From NCBI GenBank assembly GCA_002095075.2, contig LVCE01000001.1, positions 62,001-126,000 on the forward strand: a stretch of DNA of 64,000 bases, given 5' to 3'. The notes beneath the pieces are model-generated. The model saw only the letters and a list, made by a program, of their open reading frames with translations, was not told where the DNA came from and did not search any database. The DNA comes from Francisella endosymbiont of Ornithodoros moubata (GTDB taxonomy: Bacteria; Pseudomonadota; Gammaproteobacteria; Francisellales; Francisellaceae). The position numbers were made by a program, and so were the translations under genes. Below, in pieces: positions 31,125 through 41,053 of the stretch; the stretch's first letter is position 1, and each line of letters begins with the position of its first letter.

Positions 31125-31604
31125 ATGGATTTACTAAAAACGATTGATAGAGTGGCTGAAATTCTTAATTTAAGTGATATAAAGGAAATCAGAGTTAAAG
31201 ATGGTGGTTCAAGCATCTTTATGACAAAAAATAATACAGCAGCTATTACAAGTGTAGTTTCTGCTGCACCTGTTGCCAGCAGTATTACTCCTGCAGCTTC
31301 AGCGACTCCTACTGCTACTTCAACGGTTATTCCAGTAACACCTAAAGTAGATACAGTTGAAGAAATACATGGTGAAGAAATTAAGTCTCCAATGGTAGGT
31401 ACTTTCTACAGTGCATCTTCACCTGACGCTGCTGCTTATGTTAAGGAAGGTCAAGAAGTTAAAAAAGGCGATGTGCTATGCATTATCGAAGCAATGAAAA
31501 TTATGAATAAGATTGAAGCAGAAAGAACAGGTAAAATTGTTAAAGTGATTGCTAAAGATGGTGAGCCTGTTCAGTTTGATCAACCTCTGTTTATTATTGA
31601 ATAA
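31125..31604 (+). CDS. accB: Biotin carboxyl carrier protein of acetyl-CoA carboxylase
   Basis: A 159-residue carrier for the carboxyl group in acetyl-CoA carboxylase, the first step of fatty acid synthesis. A short N-terminal domain is followed by an Ala/Pro/Thr-rich linker (about 40-75) and the biotinyl domain with EAMKIM, Lys125 being the biotin site. GGAGAG just upstream is a good ribosome site for the ATG at 31125, and upstream in-frame codons overlap aroQ. accC follows after 63 nt. BirA (35836-36618) would attach the biotin. Confidence 0.97.
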   Translation: MDLLKTIDRVAEILNLSDIKEIRVKDGGSSIFMTKNNTAAITSVVSAAPVASSITPAASATPTATSTVIPVTPKVDTVEEIHGEEIKSPMVGTFYSASSPDAAAYVKEGQEVKKGDVLCIIEAMKIMNKIEAERTGKIVKVIAKDGEPVQFDQPLFIIE

Positions 31605-31667
31605 TAAGCTATAGGTGATAATTGAAATAGAGACTTCACAGTATAAACTTTTTAAAGGTAATACAAA

Positions 31668-33026
31668 ATGATTAAAAAAGTACTGATTGCCAATAGAGGT
31701 GAGATAGCTCTTAGGATTTTAAGAGCTTGTAGAGAGTTGGGAATTAAGATAGTTGCTGTGTATTCTACAGCTGATACTAACCTTATGCATGTTAAACTAG
31801 CTGATGAAGCAGTTTGTATAGGTCCTCCTGCTCCTAATCTTAGTTATCTAAATATCCAAGCTATTATAACTGCTGCTGAAATTACTAATGCTGATGCGAT
31901 ACATCCAGGTTATGGTTTCTTGTCAGAAAATGCAAAATTTGCTAAAGCTGTTGAAGAAAGTGGCTTCATATTCATCGGTCCGCGTGCAGCAAGTATAGAG
32001 ATAATGAGTGATAAAGTTGAAGCTATCAAATATATGAAAAAAGCTGGTGTCCCATGCGTACCAGGTTCAGGCGGTCCATTAGGAAGTGATGAAAAGAAAA
32101 CCTTAGAAATTGCTGATAAAATTGGCTACCCAGTTATCATTAAAGCTGCTGCTGGTGGCGGTGGTCGCGGGATGAGCATCGTTAGAAAGAAAGAAGATCT
32201 TATTAGTGCTATTTCTCTAACAAAGAGTGAAGCGAGGATAGCTTTTAATAATGATATGGTTTATATGGAAAAATTCCTAGAAAATCCTCGCCATATTGAA
32301 ATCCAAGTTTTTGGTGATGGTGAAGGTAATGCTGTATATTTATTTGAAAGAGATTGCTCTACTCAAAGAAGACACCAAAAAGTTATTGAAGAAGCTCCAG
32401 CAATTGGTCTTACTGATGAGGAAAGAAAGCGTATTGGTGAGCAGTGTGTTAGCGCATGTAAGATATTAAAATATCGTGGAGCTGGTACTTTTGAATTCTT
32501 GTATGAGAATGGTGAATTCTACTTTATTGAGATGAATACTAGAATTCAGGTAGAGCATCCTGTTACTGAGTCAATTACTTCTACAGACCTTATCAAAGAG
32601 CAAATCAGAGTTGCTAATGGTGAAGGTCTAAGCTGGAAACAAGAAGACATTGCTATAGTAGGACATGTAATTGAGTGTAGAATAAACGCAGAAGATTCTG
32701 AAAGAATGATTCCTTCACCTGGTAGGATTGATATGTATCATCCGCCAGCAGGGCCGAGAGTGCGTGTAGACTCGCATATATATTCAGGTTATGTTGTTCC
32801 ACTAAACTATGACTCAATGATAGCTAAGGTTATTGTGCGTGGTCATAATAGAGAGACAGCGTTACAGAAAATGCGTGCGGCTTTAGAAGAAATGGTGATT
32901 AATGGTATTAATACAAATATACCACTTCATCAAGAAATTCTAAATAATGAAGATTTTATTAAGGGTGGAACTAATATTCACTTCTTAGAGAAATTATTAG
33001 AACAAAAAACAAAGCTAAATAACTAA
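31668..33026 (+). CDS. accC: Biotin carboxylase subunit of acetyl-CoA carboxylase
   Basis: An ATP-grasp enzyme of 452 residues (E. coli 449) that carboxylates biotin on AccB. Blocks include [17 protein letters not shown] at the start, [10 protein letters not shown], the glycine-rich loop [11 protein letters not shown], the [12 protein letters not shown] and [16 protein letters not shown] active-site strands, and ECRINAED. All are intact. It ends the rsmA-apaH-aroQ-accBC run. Confidence 0.97.
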   Translation: MIKKVLIANRGEIALRILRACRELGIKIVAVYSTADTNLMHVKLADEAVCIGPPAPNLSYLNIQAIITAAEITNADAIHPGYGFLSENAKFAKAVEESGFIFIGPRAASIEIMSDKVEAIKYMKKAGVPCVPGSGGPLGSDEKKTLEIADKIGYPVIIKAAAGGGGRGMSIVRKKEDLISAISLTKSEARIAFNNDMVYMEKFLENPRHIEIQVFGDGEGNAVYLFERDCSTQRRHQKVIEEAPAIGLTDEERKRIGEQCVSACKILKYRGAGTFEFLYENGEFYFIEMNTRIQVEHPVTESITSTDLIKEQIRVANGEGLSWKQEDIAIVGHVIECRINAEDSERMIPSPGRIDMYHPPAGPRVRVDSHIYSGYVVPLNYDSMIAKVIVRGHNRETALQKMRAALEEMVINGINTNIPLHQEILNNEDFIKGGTNIHFLEKLLEQKTKLNN

Positions 33027-33118
33027 ATCTATCTTTATATACATCTGCATTTAATTTTTACCTTTTTTCTTATATAATTTTGACTATTATTAAATAAATT
33101 AGTTAATTGTAAAATTTT

Positions 33119-33757
33119 ATGCATAATTTTCAAACTTTTCTAAAAAGTGTTAGAGATTCTCAACAGCTTAAACGAGAAACTATAGCTGATGCTATTAATT
33201 TATCATTAGAAACTATACAACTTATAGAAGAAGCTGATAATGATAGTCTATTACTAAATTCTAGTAGTGTACTTAAGAATCAAATTAGAAGATATTGTGA
33301 ATACTTAGAAGTTCCTGAGAAAAAAATAGTATCAATACTTAATAAAATTGATGTCCTTTTTTATAAAAAATCACGCTATGGTAAGTTGAAGTTTTTTGAC
33401 TATATCAATAGATTAACAATATTAGTAATAGCAATAGCAATAACTATTTTAGTGACTCAATATATTAGAGAAAACATCGATATTATAACTCCAGAAAATT
33501 CAAAGACTGCTATTATCTATACTCCGATCAATTATGATATTGATAATTCTAAGCAACAACAGCCATCTCTACCTTCAAATACTAGTAATGCGAAAACTAC
33601 TGATAATATAAATACTAATAAAGCTACTCAGCTACCAGCAGCTACATATACTTCAGCAGTAACACCAAAAACACTAGTAGCTCATCCACCACCGACTACT
33701 GCAAATATCAATAATGTCATGATTGATGACGAAACAACACCACAGCAATCAGAATAG
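33119..33757 (+). CDS. RodZ-like membrane protein: N-terminal helix-turn-helix, one TM, Pro/Thr-rich tail
   Basis: 212 residues. An N-terminal HTH domain of the RodZ type (about 1-70; LKSVRDSQQLKRETIADAIN) is followed by a basic stretch, one membrane helix at about 99-116, and a low-complexity periplasmic tail rich in Asn, Thr, Ala and Pro. In RodZ the HTH binds MreB on the cytoplasmic side and links it to cell-wall elongation. The tail here lacks an obvious folded RodZ C-terminal domain and the protein is shorter than E. coli RodZ (337). Function as a shape factor is likely but inferred. A TTGACT at 33080-33085 may be part of its promoter. Confidence 0.7.
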   Translation: MHNFQTFLKSVRDSQQLKRETIADAINLSLETIQLIEEADNDSLLLNSSSVLKNQIRRYCEYLEVPEKKIVSILNKIDVLFYKKSRYGKLKFFDYINRLTILVIAIAITILVTQYIRENIDIITPENSKTAIIYTPINYDIDNSKQQQPSLPSNTSNAKTTDNINTNKATQLPAATYTSAVTPKTLVAHPPPTTANINNVMIDDETTPQQSE

Positions 33758-33799
33758 TTAGATACAAATATAAAATTTTGGATATACCTAATTTATAAA

Positions 33800-34911
33800 A
33801 TGAATCTTTTAAATAAACTTACTACTAAGAGTTGAGAACTATTCTACTACATATATACTTTTGATTGACTTTGTTATATGTTTAGTTCTTAGCGTGGTTA
33901 TATCCTTTACTAGGAAATCTTTTAGTAATTAAGCATTAAAATATACAATTAGATATTAATTTGTAAAATCATTTAAACTGACACTGTATTTAATTATTTA
34001 GTCGTATTTTTAAAAAACATGTGTTGATTTACCTGTTATAGTTCATTTACCAGATTATAAAGAAGTTATTGTTTCATACTCAGAAAAAATTTTTGATTTT
34101 TGTATTTATTTAGCAATTATTATTAGTTTACTGAGGTTTTTGTATAAAAGTAAAATATTGCTATCGAAAATAAAAAACCTGAAAAAAAGATTATTATGAT
34201 GGTTTTAGAGATATCAATGCTATATTTCAAGCTTTAGAGCTTAGCACTATAGTGATCAGTGATATTGATGGCAGCTTTTCGTGTGCCCATTACCGCTTTT
34301 GGGGCTTTCAGTGAGGTTTCTTTTGCTGGTTTAACTCTTTCACAAAGTACTCTTCTGACAAATTTATTTGGTGACTTATTTGTAGTATTTAATCGTAAGT
34401 ATTCTGAGGATGATATTATTTCTTCAGACATAAATTCAGCAATTAAATTTAGTAGATACCATCAAAAAAATTGGCATTTTAACTACTAGAGTTGATAATT
34501 ATGAAACAGCATCAATGCATATACCAAACTCGGTATTTCCGAATACTTGTATAACTACAACATCGCGTCTAACGCATACGCATAGTATAGTTTATAAATA
34601 TTGATTATAAACATATCGATAAAATTGCTATTATCAAATAAAAAATTTTAGAAATAATTAAATCACATACAAATATTGATGAAAATAAAACTCTAGCAGT
34701 CTCATTAGTATCAGGAGGTACCAATATTTCTGGTAAGTCAGAGGGAAGTTTTGGTAGTAGTGGTATTAATATACAAATTTATGCGATGGTTAATAAAGTT
34801 TTTTATGATTTTATCAACGTTCAGGATGAAATTCTTATAAATCTTGCTAAAGAATTAAACGACTTAAACATAGAATTTGCGATAAATCCAGTTATGCTGC
34901 ACAAATATTAA
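33800..34911 (+). pseudogene. MscS-family mechanosensitive channel, decayed
   Basis: Pieces across frames rebuild a small-conductance channel. N-terminal membrane helices (YILLIDFVICLVLSVVISF) come first, then FDFCIYLAIIISLLRF. The pore region is recognisable as AFGAFSEVSFAGLTLSQS followed by LLTNLFGDLFVVFNRKYS, then the beta-domain pieces TTRVDNYETASMHIPNSVF. The C-terminal domain runs to LNIEFAINPVMLHKY and the TAA at 34909-34911. There are stops within the first dozen codons and many more later, so the gene is dead. Loss implies reduced protection against osmotic downshock. Confidence 0.82.
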
Positions 34912-34915
34912 TAAT

Positions 34916-35839
34916 CTAATCTAAAATGCTGAGATTTTTTATGTCGCTAATACCCTCTAAACTCATAAGTAGTCTATCAAAACCTAAAGCAACTCCGGAA
35001 CATTCAGGAATATTTTCTAAACACTCCAGAAGTTTAGTATCAATATCTAAAAGAGTTTTTTGTTGTTGTTTTCTTATTGCAAGATCATTCTCAAAGCGCT
35101 TTAGTTGCTCTTTTTTATCTATAAGTTCATAGTAACCATTTGCTAGTTCTATACCATTATAAAAAACTTCAAATCTTGTGGCAACTAATTGGTTATTTTT
35201 ATCATTAACTCTTCTAGCTAGAGCTGACTGATGGACTGTATAGTCATAGATAAAATAAACAGTATTGTGCTGATTGAGGTTTTTTTCGATTTTATAACTA
35301 AAAAGAATATCCAAGCAATCTGCTATAGTTGGATTTTTTAAGCCTTGAATCTCACCAATATTTTCTCTAACTAGTGCTTGTAGTTCAGATAAACAAATAT
35401 CGTGTGGATTAATGTTATAATATTTTTCAAATGCTTCTTGATAGCTTAAGTAGATAAACTCTAAATTTACTTTAAGTATAGCAAATAACTTTTGCATTTC
35501 CTGCATTAGTTGAAAGTAATCTATACCAACACGATACCATTCTATCATTGTGAATTCGTGTTTATGTAACTTACCACAAGGTTCATCACGAAAAGCTTTA
35601 CAAATTTGATAAATACTACCACTACCAGCCGCAAGTAATCTTTTCATTACATATTCTGGAGAGCTTTGCAGATATCTTTTTCCAGCTACTGTATTTATAC
35701 CAAATACATCTATAAATGGATCAGTAACCGCATAATCATATGCTAGAGGGGTATCTACTTCTAGGACATCTAAATTTTTGAAAAAGTTACGAATCTTTGC
35801 AAGATATTCAGCACGTTTTTTAATATTTTCTAAACTCAT
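34916..35839 (-). CDS. epmA: Elongation factor P--(R)-beta-lysine ligase
   Basis: A 307-residue class II lysyl-tRNA-synthetase paralogue without the anticodon-binding domain. It attaches (R)-beta-lysine to EF-P, easing ribosome stalls at polyproline. Motif 2 is FRDEPCGKLHKHEFTMIEWY and motif 3 is GVALGFDRLLMSLEG. Its length (E. coli 325) and the missing N-terminal OB domain distinguish it from LysS. The start overlaps the birA stop by 4 nt (ATGA). The 3' end is 4 nt from the mscS relic, which converges on it. Confidence 0.93.
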   Translation of the reverse strand: MSLENIKKRAEYLAKIRNFFKNLDVLEVDTPLAYDYAVTDPFIDVFGINTVAGKRYLQSSPEYVMKRLLAAGSGSIYQICKAFRDEPCGKLHKHEFTMIEWYRVGIDYFQLMQEMQKLFAILKVNLEFIYLSYQEAFEKYYNINPHDICLSELQALVRENIGEIQGLKNPTIADCLDILFSYKIEKNLNQHNTVYFIYDYTVHQSALARRVNDKNNQLVATRFEVFYNGIELANGYYELIDKKEQLKRFENDLAIRKQQQKTLLDIDTKLLECLENIPECSGVALGFDRLLMSLEGISDIKNLSILD

Positions 35840-36618
35840 TTTATAACTCTAATTTTATTAATATTAGCTAGTTGAAATTCACAATAATTATTATTTTCAT
35901 CTATGATTTTTAATCTAAGATCTTTAGAAATACCTTTAGCGATACCTTGATAGCTTTGATCAGCACAGTTAAAAATAATTTTTTTATCTAAGATATAATC
36001 ATAATTAGCTAATTGTGCTAGCGCAGTGGTATCACTTGTATCAAAGCTATCAATAATGCTTTTAACTAAATCAACTATAACCCTATAGGAGTTTAATTGT
36101 TGGTTATTTATGTTTGATAAAGATGTCCATTCGCTATCAATATTTTCATCAGTATTTGTCATATTGACATTGATACCTACTCCAATAATAATATTAAAAC
36201 TATCTTTTTTGATATTATTAGTTTCTATGAGTATCCCAGCAAGTTTTTGATCTTGAAAATAAATATCATTTGGTAATTTTATTTTTAGGTATTGTTGTAG
36301 ATTTTTCGGTATATATTTTTTGATAGCTGCTAAGACCCTTAAGGCTATTTTGACACTTTTAAGTGAATCAGTTGTGATAGCAGAATTACAATGAAATGCT
36401 AATGTTGAGTAGATATTACCTTTATCTTCAGAAATCCACTTATAACCAAGACGACCACGACCTTTTGTTTGCTTATCTACATAACAAAAGTGATATTTAT
36501 GTGTCAAATTTGTCGCTAATAAGTAGTCATTTGTTGAATCTATAGTTGGAAAATATTCAACTTTTATATCATCTATATACTGGTTAAGTTGTGTTGTTAT
36601 GTAGTGATGATTTTTCAT
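35836..36618 (-). CDS. birA: Biotin--protein ligase, monofunctional form
   Basis: A 260-residue enzyme that activates biotin with ATP and transfers it to AccB. The biotinyl-AMP binding loop is TKGRGRLGYKW at about 51-61, and the KLPNDIYFQDQKLAGILIE strand and a small C-terminal SH3-like domain follow. It begins directly at the catalytic domain and lacks the N-terminal helix-turn-helix of E. coli BirA (321 residues), so it should not repress transcription. It overlaps recJ upstream and epmA downstream, forming one dense operon. Confidence 0.95.
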   Translation of the reverse strand: MKNHHYITTQLNQYIDDIKVEYFPTIDSTNDYLLATNLTHKYHFCYVDKQTKGRGRLGYKWISEDKGNIYSTLAFHCNSAITTDSLKSVKIALRVLAAIKKYIPKNLQQYLKIKLPNDIYFQDQKLAGILIETNNIKKDSFNIIIGVGINVNMTNTDENIDSEWTSLSNINNQQLNSYRVIVDLVKSIIDSFDTSDTTALAQLANYDYILDKKIIFNCADQSYQGIAKGISKDLRLKIIDENNNYCEFQLANINKIRVIK

Positions 36619-38357
36619 TTTTCGATAGTTTTAATATTAAGTGATAGATTTACCTGTCCTAAGAATTCTTCTTTTTGTAACTTATAGCAGGCCTTTATAG
36701 AGTCGCCGATAGCTAGCTGTTCTAGTATTTTATTATCAGCAGCATTAAACCATATTGCTTTGATTGATGATAGATCTTTATAGCGTAATACTAGCTGAGC
36801 ATGAATTTTATCTTTACCAACTAAGCGTAAATTTTCAATCATAAATTGATTACAAAACAAAGGTTTTTCAAATTCTCTGCCAAAAGGTTCTAAAACATCG
36901 ATTTTATCTAAAGTTTCTAAGTCAAAATGATGCTCTTCAAGCTCAAAATCATATTCTATGCTAGGCTCGAGAATTATATTTTGCTTAGTAACAATATCAG
37001 TTATTTCGCTTTCAAATAATTGATAGAAGTTGTTAAAATCAGATTTTTTTATTGTTAAGCCTGCAGCGGCCTTTATGACCACCATATTTAATGATTAGTT
37101 GTGGTTGTTTAATAGCTATACTATCTAAGATAGTTTTGATATGGATATTGTCTATACTTCGTGCTGATCCAGATATTATAGTTGAGTCATGTTGCGTTTG
37201 CGAGAAGATAATTACTGATTTACCAAACATTTCTTTAATTCTACTTGCTGATATGCCATGAATTCCAGAATGACCATCATCCAGAAGTATACATAAAGAG
37301 TTTTTTTGCTGATTTAATTGATCCGCTTGAGCTATGGCTTCTTGAGTAAGTTTTTTTTGAATTTCTTTGCGCTGGTTGTTTTGTTGTTTGAGATTATCAA
37401 AGATATCTTCTATTTTGTACTCATCTTCCTCGAGTAAAAAGTTAACAGATCCTAAAGCATCAGAAACTCTACCATCACTATTTAGAATTGGTACGATACT
37501 AAAACCAATATATTCACTTGATAGTTTGTCTTTATCTAGAAAGTCCCAGCATAAGCGTTGGTTATTTTTAAATTGATCGATACCAAATTTTGTTACAATA
37601 CGATTATTGTGACTAGTTGCCATACTTACACAATCAGCGACTGTACCAATAGCAACAAAATCTAACAAATTACTTAAACCATATGTTTGAGATATTACTT
37701 TGTTATTTTGTAGATACTTTCTGCGTAGTGCAACCATAAAAAGCCAGACGACCATACAACCAGCGATAGCTTTATCAGGATAGTTGCAGTCTTGTTGAGT
37801 TGGATTAAGTACTGCTATAGCGCTTTTAGGCGGACCTTCGAGTGGGATAGCATGATGATCAGTTACAATTATATCTATACCATTTTGTTTAAGGATGGCA
37901 ATCCTTGGCTCATCTGTAGAACCATTATCAGCTGTTATGATTAAACTTGGTCTTATTTTATCTGTAAGAATTCTATTCACTAGCGACTCTGATAAACCAT
38001 AACCTTCCTGTAATCTATGACCAATATACGAGCGGATTTTTTCTTTAGGGTAACCAAATATTTTTGTTAAAGCTTCATATAAAATTGCGTGTGAAGTCTG
38101 ACCATCACAGTCATGATCAGTTTCTAATCCAATAACTTCATTATTTTGTAGTGCCTGATAAAGTCTTTCTACAGCTTTTTCAATATCTTTGAATAAAAAT
38201 GGTGATGATAAATCTTTGATTGAACCATTTAATATTAGCTCAATATTATCTATTTCACTTACTCTAGCTGAGATTATTTTTGCTGTAAAAGAATTATAGC
38301 CTTTAGCTAGTAGAGTACTAAAAATATTGTTATTAATTTTTTTTGTTTGATTAGCAT
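36615..38357 (-). pseudogene. recJ: Single-strand 5'-3' exonuclease RecJ, two frameshifts
   Basis: From the ATG at 38357, whose bases overlap the upstream permease stop, seven codons (MLIKQKK) run into a T-run on the plus strand (38337-38344). One extra base would join them to INNNIFSTLLAKGYNSF and the rest. The DHH phosphoesterase motifs are present: LETDHDCDGQTSHA, and later DNGSTDEPRI and VTDHHAIP. Near 37068-37071 an extra base (AAAGGCC for AAAGCC) breaks KYGGHK from AAAGLTIKKSDF. RecJ acts in recombination and mismatch repair. Without ribosomal slippage the product is only a few residues, so the gene is probably inactive, or the assembly is wrong at two sites. Confidence 0.88.
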
Positions 38358-39457
38358 AGATTTATATCAGCCTGATTTTTTTTACCTTTCAGATGATTTC
38401 TAAACATATTTACACCTGAGATAAATAGCAGACCTAGTGGTATTGCAAAGAATATTCCCCATAGCCCCCATATGCCACCAAATATGAGAATTGCCGAAAC
38501 AACGCCTACAGGATGCATATCTAGAACTTCTGAGAAAAGTAGAGGCACTAACAAATTACCATCAAGTGCTTGGATTATAAAAAACACTATCAACATCGAT
38601 ACAAAAGTACCATTTAAGCCAAACTGCAAAATTCCTACCATTACAACAGGAATTGTAATAATTACCATGCCAACATAAGGAATTATTACTGATAAGCCAA
38701 CTCCAACAGCTAAAAGTACAGCATAGTTTAGATCAAAGTAGGCAAAACCAATATATGTAAGAGTAGAAACGATAATAAGTTCGATTGCCTTTCCTCTTAC
38801 GTAGTCAGCTAGTTTTGGTTTTAGATCATTCCAAACATAGTATAAAGCGCCATTTTCTTCTGGTAAAAATGATTTAAACCAATTAATCATTTTTTCTTTA
38901 TCTTTGAGAAAATAAAAAACCATTAATGGTACTAGAAACAGGTAAATTAGTACAGAAAATAAAACTGGTAATGTTGTTGCAGTATTTTGTAAAATAAAAG
39001 AACCAACATTTGAGCTAATTTTTTTCCAATCAATACTATCAAACCAACTTACGATAGAATTGATACGTTCTTCTGTAAGGATTGTAGGATATTTTGCTGA
39101 TAGTTCCTCTAAACTAGTTTTTAAACTTGATAATATATGTGAAGCTTGTTTTACAAAGTCAATAAGCTGATTAATGATAATTGGTAATAATACAAATATT
39201 AGTGATAGAAGTGCTATCAAAAACATAATATAAACAATATATACTAAAACTATACGCTTAAGCTTAGTGACTTTTTGTAAAATATTTACAAAAGTATCAA
39301 GTAGATATGCAATTACTAGTGCAGCTAGTATTGGAGCTATATAATCCCCTAAAAAAGTTAAAACTAGATAAAAAAACAGCATCAAACCAACAAACACTAT
39401 TGGTTCATTATTTTGATATCTGTTTTGGTACCAATCTTTTATAGTTTTTAAAAGCAT
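38351..39457 (-). CDS. AI-2E/PerM family inner-membrane transporter
   Basis: 368 residues with about eight membrane helices in the AI-2E (PerM/YhhT) arrangement. Two or three helices come first, then a long soluble loop with a coiled-coil-like stretch (about 100-150), followed by a cluster of helices. The family motif PYVGMVIITIPVV and the C-terminal block HPVGVVSAILIFGGIWGLWG are present. Family members are linked to export or ion/proton antiport, and the substrate here is unknown. It leads the recJ-birA-epmA array. A broken paralogue lies at 53837-54482. Confidence 0.88.
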   Translation of the reverse strand: MLLKTIKDWYQNRYQNNEPIVFVGLMLFFYLVLTFLGDYIAPILAALVIAYLLDTFVNILQKVTKLKRIVLVYIVYIMFLIALLSLIFVLLPIIINQLIDFVKQASHILSSLKTSLEELSAKYPTILTEERINSIVSWFDSIDWKKISSNVGSFILQNTATTLPVLFSVLIYLFLVPLMVFYFLKDKEKMINWFKSFLPEENGALYYVWNDLKPKLADYVRGKAIELIIVSTLTYIGFAYFDLNYAVLLAVGVGLSVIIPYVGMVIITIPVVMVGILQFGLNGTFVSMLIVFFIIQALDGNLLVPLLFSEVLDMHPVGVVSAILIFGGIWGLWGIFFAIPLGLLFISGVNMFRNHLKGKKNQADINLC

Positions 39458-39560
39458 TTAATTATAAAAAAATTGTTAATTAAAGTGTTGATATTGTAAC
39501 AGTTTTAGACAATATTTTAATATTTTTAAAGTGTTAAAGTTTTTTATAGATAATTAAGAT

Positions 39561-40922
39561 TTATTTTTTAATGGTTATAACTGCTGGAATAATTAGCGCA
39601 ATGACAATACCGATAATAAGCATCATATCAAAGTTAAAAACTGACATAGCCATATTATCTATAGGAATAAATCCAACAATTATCGCTACTAAACAGACAA
39701 AGCAGCCTAACAAAGCCATTAGAATAGTTCCAAAAGAACCCTTAAATATTTCGTATTGACTTTCTTGAAGTGGCGAACTGATTTTTAGTTTTACAGCGGT
39801 GATAAACATCAAAATATATGCTATCACTGCTAGTTGTGCAGTTAAATCACTAAGATACCAGTATGCTTCATTTACTGATGGCATAAAAATATATGAGAAA
39901 CAAAATACTGTAAAAACAAGTGCCTGAGTAATAAGCATAGTATCAGGAGCATCATTCTTATTTGTTCTACCAAATATTTGTGGCAATATGTTGTCATTAC
40001 TAACAACCATAAAAGCTCTAGATAATCCCATAATCCAAGCCGACGTTGTTGTAAATGCACCAAATATCAGCGTTACTGCGATTATATAAGTCATCCATGG
40101 CATATTAATTTGACTAAAGAAGTAGTGGAAAGAAACCATCAAACCTGTAACAATATCAACATCACCAATTTGTAACTGACTGCTTACTAATATCACCGTA
40201 ATATTTGATAAAATTAAAGACCCTAATATTACAGAACCAGAAATTAGTAGGGCACGAGGGAAGTTTTTCTTAGCATTTTTAACATTTGCTGCGTGTATAG
40301 CGCTCATTTCTAAACCAAAAAGGCTAAACATTACGGTTATAAATAAAGCCCAGCTACTGATATTATTACTCGATGGGATAAAGTCAGAAATCTTTGGCGC
40401 AACAAGCTCAGCAGCATGAGACATTGACCATATTATTGCTATTATGATGATAATAAACATTGGTAAAAGTGTACCAATAATGGCACCAAGTGTACTTAAT
40501 GTACTTGATGTTTTGATGCCAAATAAGTTAATTGCTGTGGCACTCCAAAACATCACTAAACTCATTGATATCATATACCATGGATTAGCGACTAATTGAT
40601 TAGCATCTTGTCCTGTTAGCGGTGCTATGACATAAGCAATCACTCCAGCAAAAAAACCGCAAATAGATGGAAACCAAACTAAGTTGTAAACCCACTGTAA
40701 CCAGATAACTAAAAAACCTAATCTTTTACCAAATGCCTTTTTAACCCAGATATAGATACCACCAGTTTCTTGTGAAGAGCCTGTAGACATCTCCGCTGTT
40801 AGTAGTGCACATGGAATCAAGAAGAGAATTCCAGCTAAAATATAAAAAATTATAACGATCCAGCCTGCTTGAGCCGTGATAGAAATATTTCTTAAGCTAT
40901 CAACAGCGATAATATTTATCAT
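39561..40922 (-). CDS. gadC: GadC-like amino acid permease (glutamate transporter), N-terminus probably shortened
   Basis: An APC-family permease of 453 residues from the ATG used, with about twelve helices. NIIAVDSLRN and EMSTGSSQETGGIYIWVKKAF match glutamate:GABA-antiporter-like proteins. In F. novicida a GadC encoded between a permease gene and a potD-like gene imports glutamate and supports oxidative-stress resistance and phagosomal escape; placement here suggests the same gene. Upstream in frame, SSKKFGLIRLI looks like the natural start of helix 1. It is preceded by ATG GAA TAA at 40970-40962, so codon 3 seems to have become a stop. Translation could restart at Met17, the ATG at 40922. 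Confidence 0.8.
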   Translation of the reverse strand: MINIIAVDSLRNISITAQAGWIVIIFYILAGILFLIPCALLTAEMSTGSSQETGGIYIWVKKAFGKRLGFLVIWLQWVYNLVWFPSICGFFAGVIAYVIAPLTGQDANQLVANPWYMISMSLVMFWSATAINLFGIKTSSTLSTLGAIIGTLLPMFIIIIIAIIWSMSHAAELVAPKISDFIPSSNNISSWALFITVMFSLFGLEMSAIHAANVKNAKKNFPRALLISGSVILGSLILSNITVILVSSQLQIGDVDIVTGLMVSFHYFFSQINMPWMTYIIAVTLIFGAFTTTSAWIMGLSRAFMVVSNDNILPQIFGRTNKNDAPDTMLITQALVFTVFCFSYIFMPSVNEAYWYLSDLTAQLAVIAYILMFITAVKLKISSPLQESQYEIFKGSFGTILMALLGCFVCLVAIIVGFIPIDNMAMSVFNFDMMLIIGIVIALIIPAVITIKK

Positions 40923-41053
40923 TATTAATCTGATAAGACCAAACTTTTTACTACTAATAATTTATTCCATTATTTTACTTTTTATTTATTCATTACCACA
41001 CTTTAGTATATACTTAAAGGAATTTTATAACAACTAGAGTGTGTGTTACTTTT

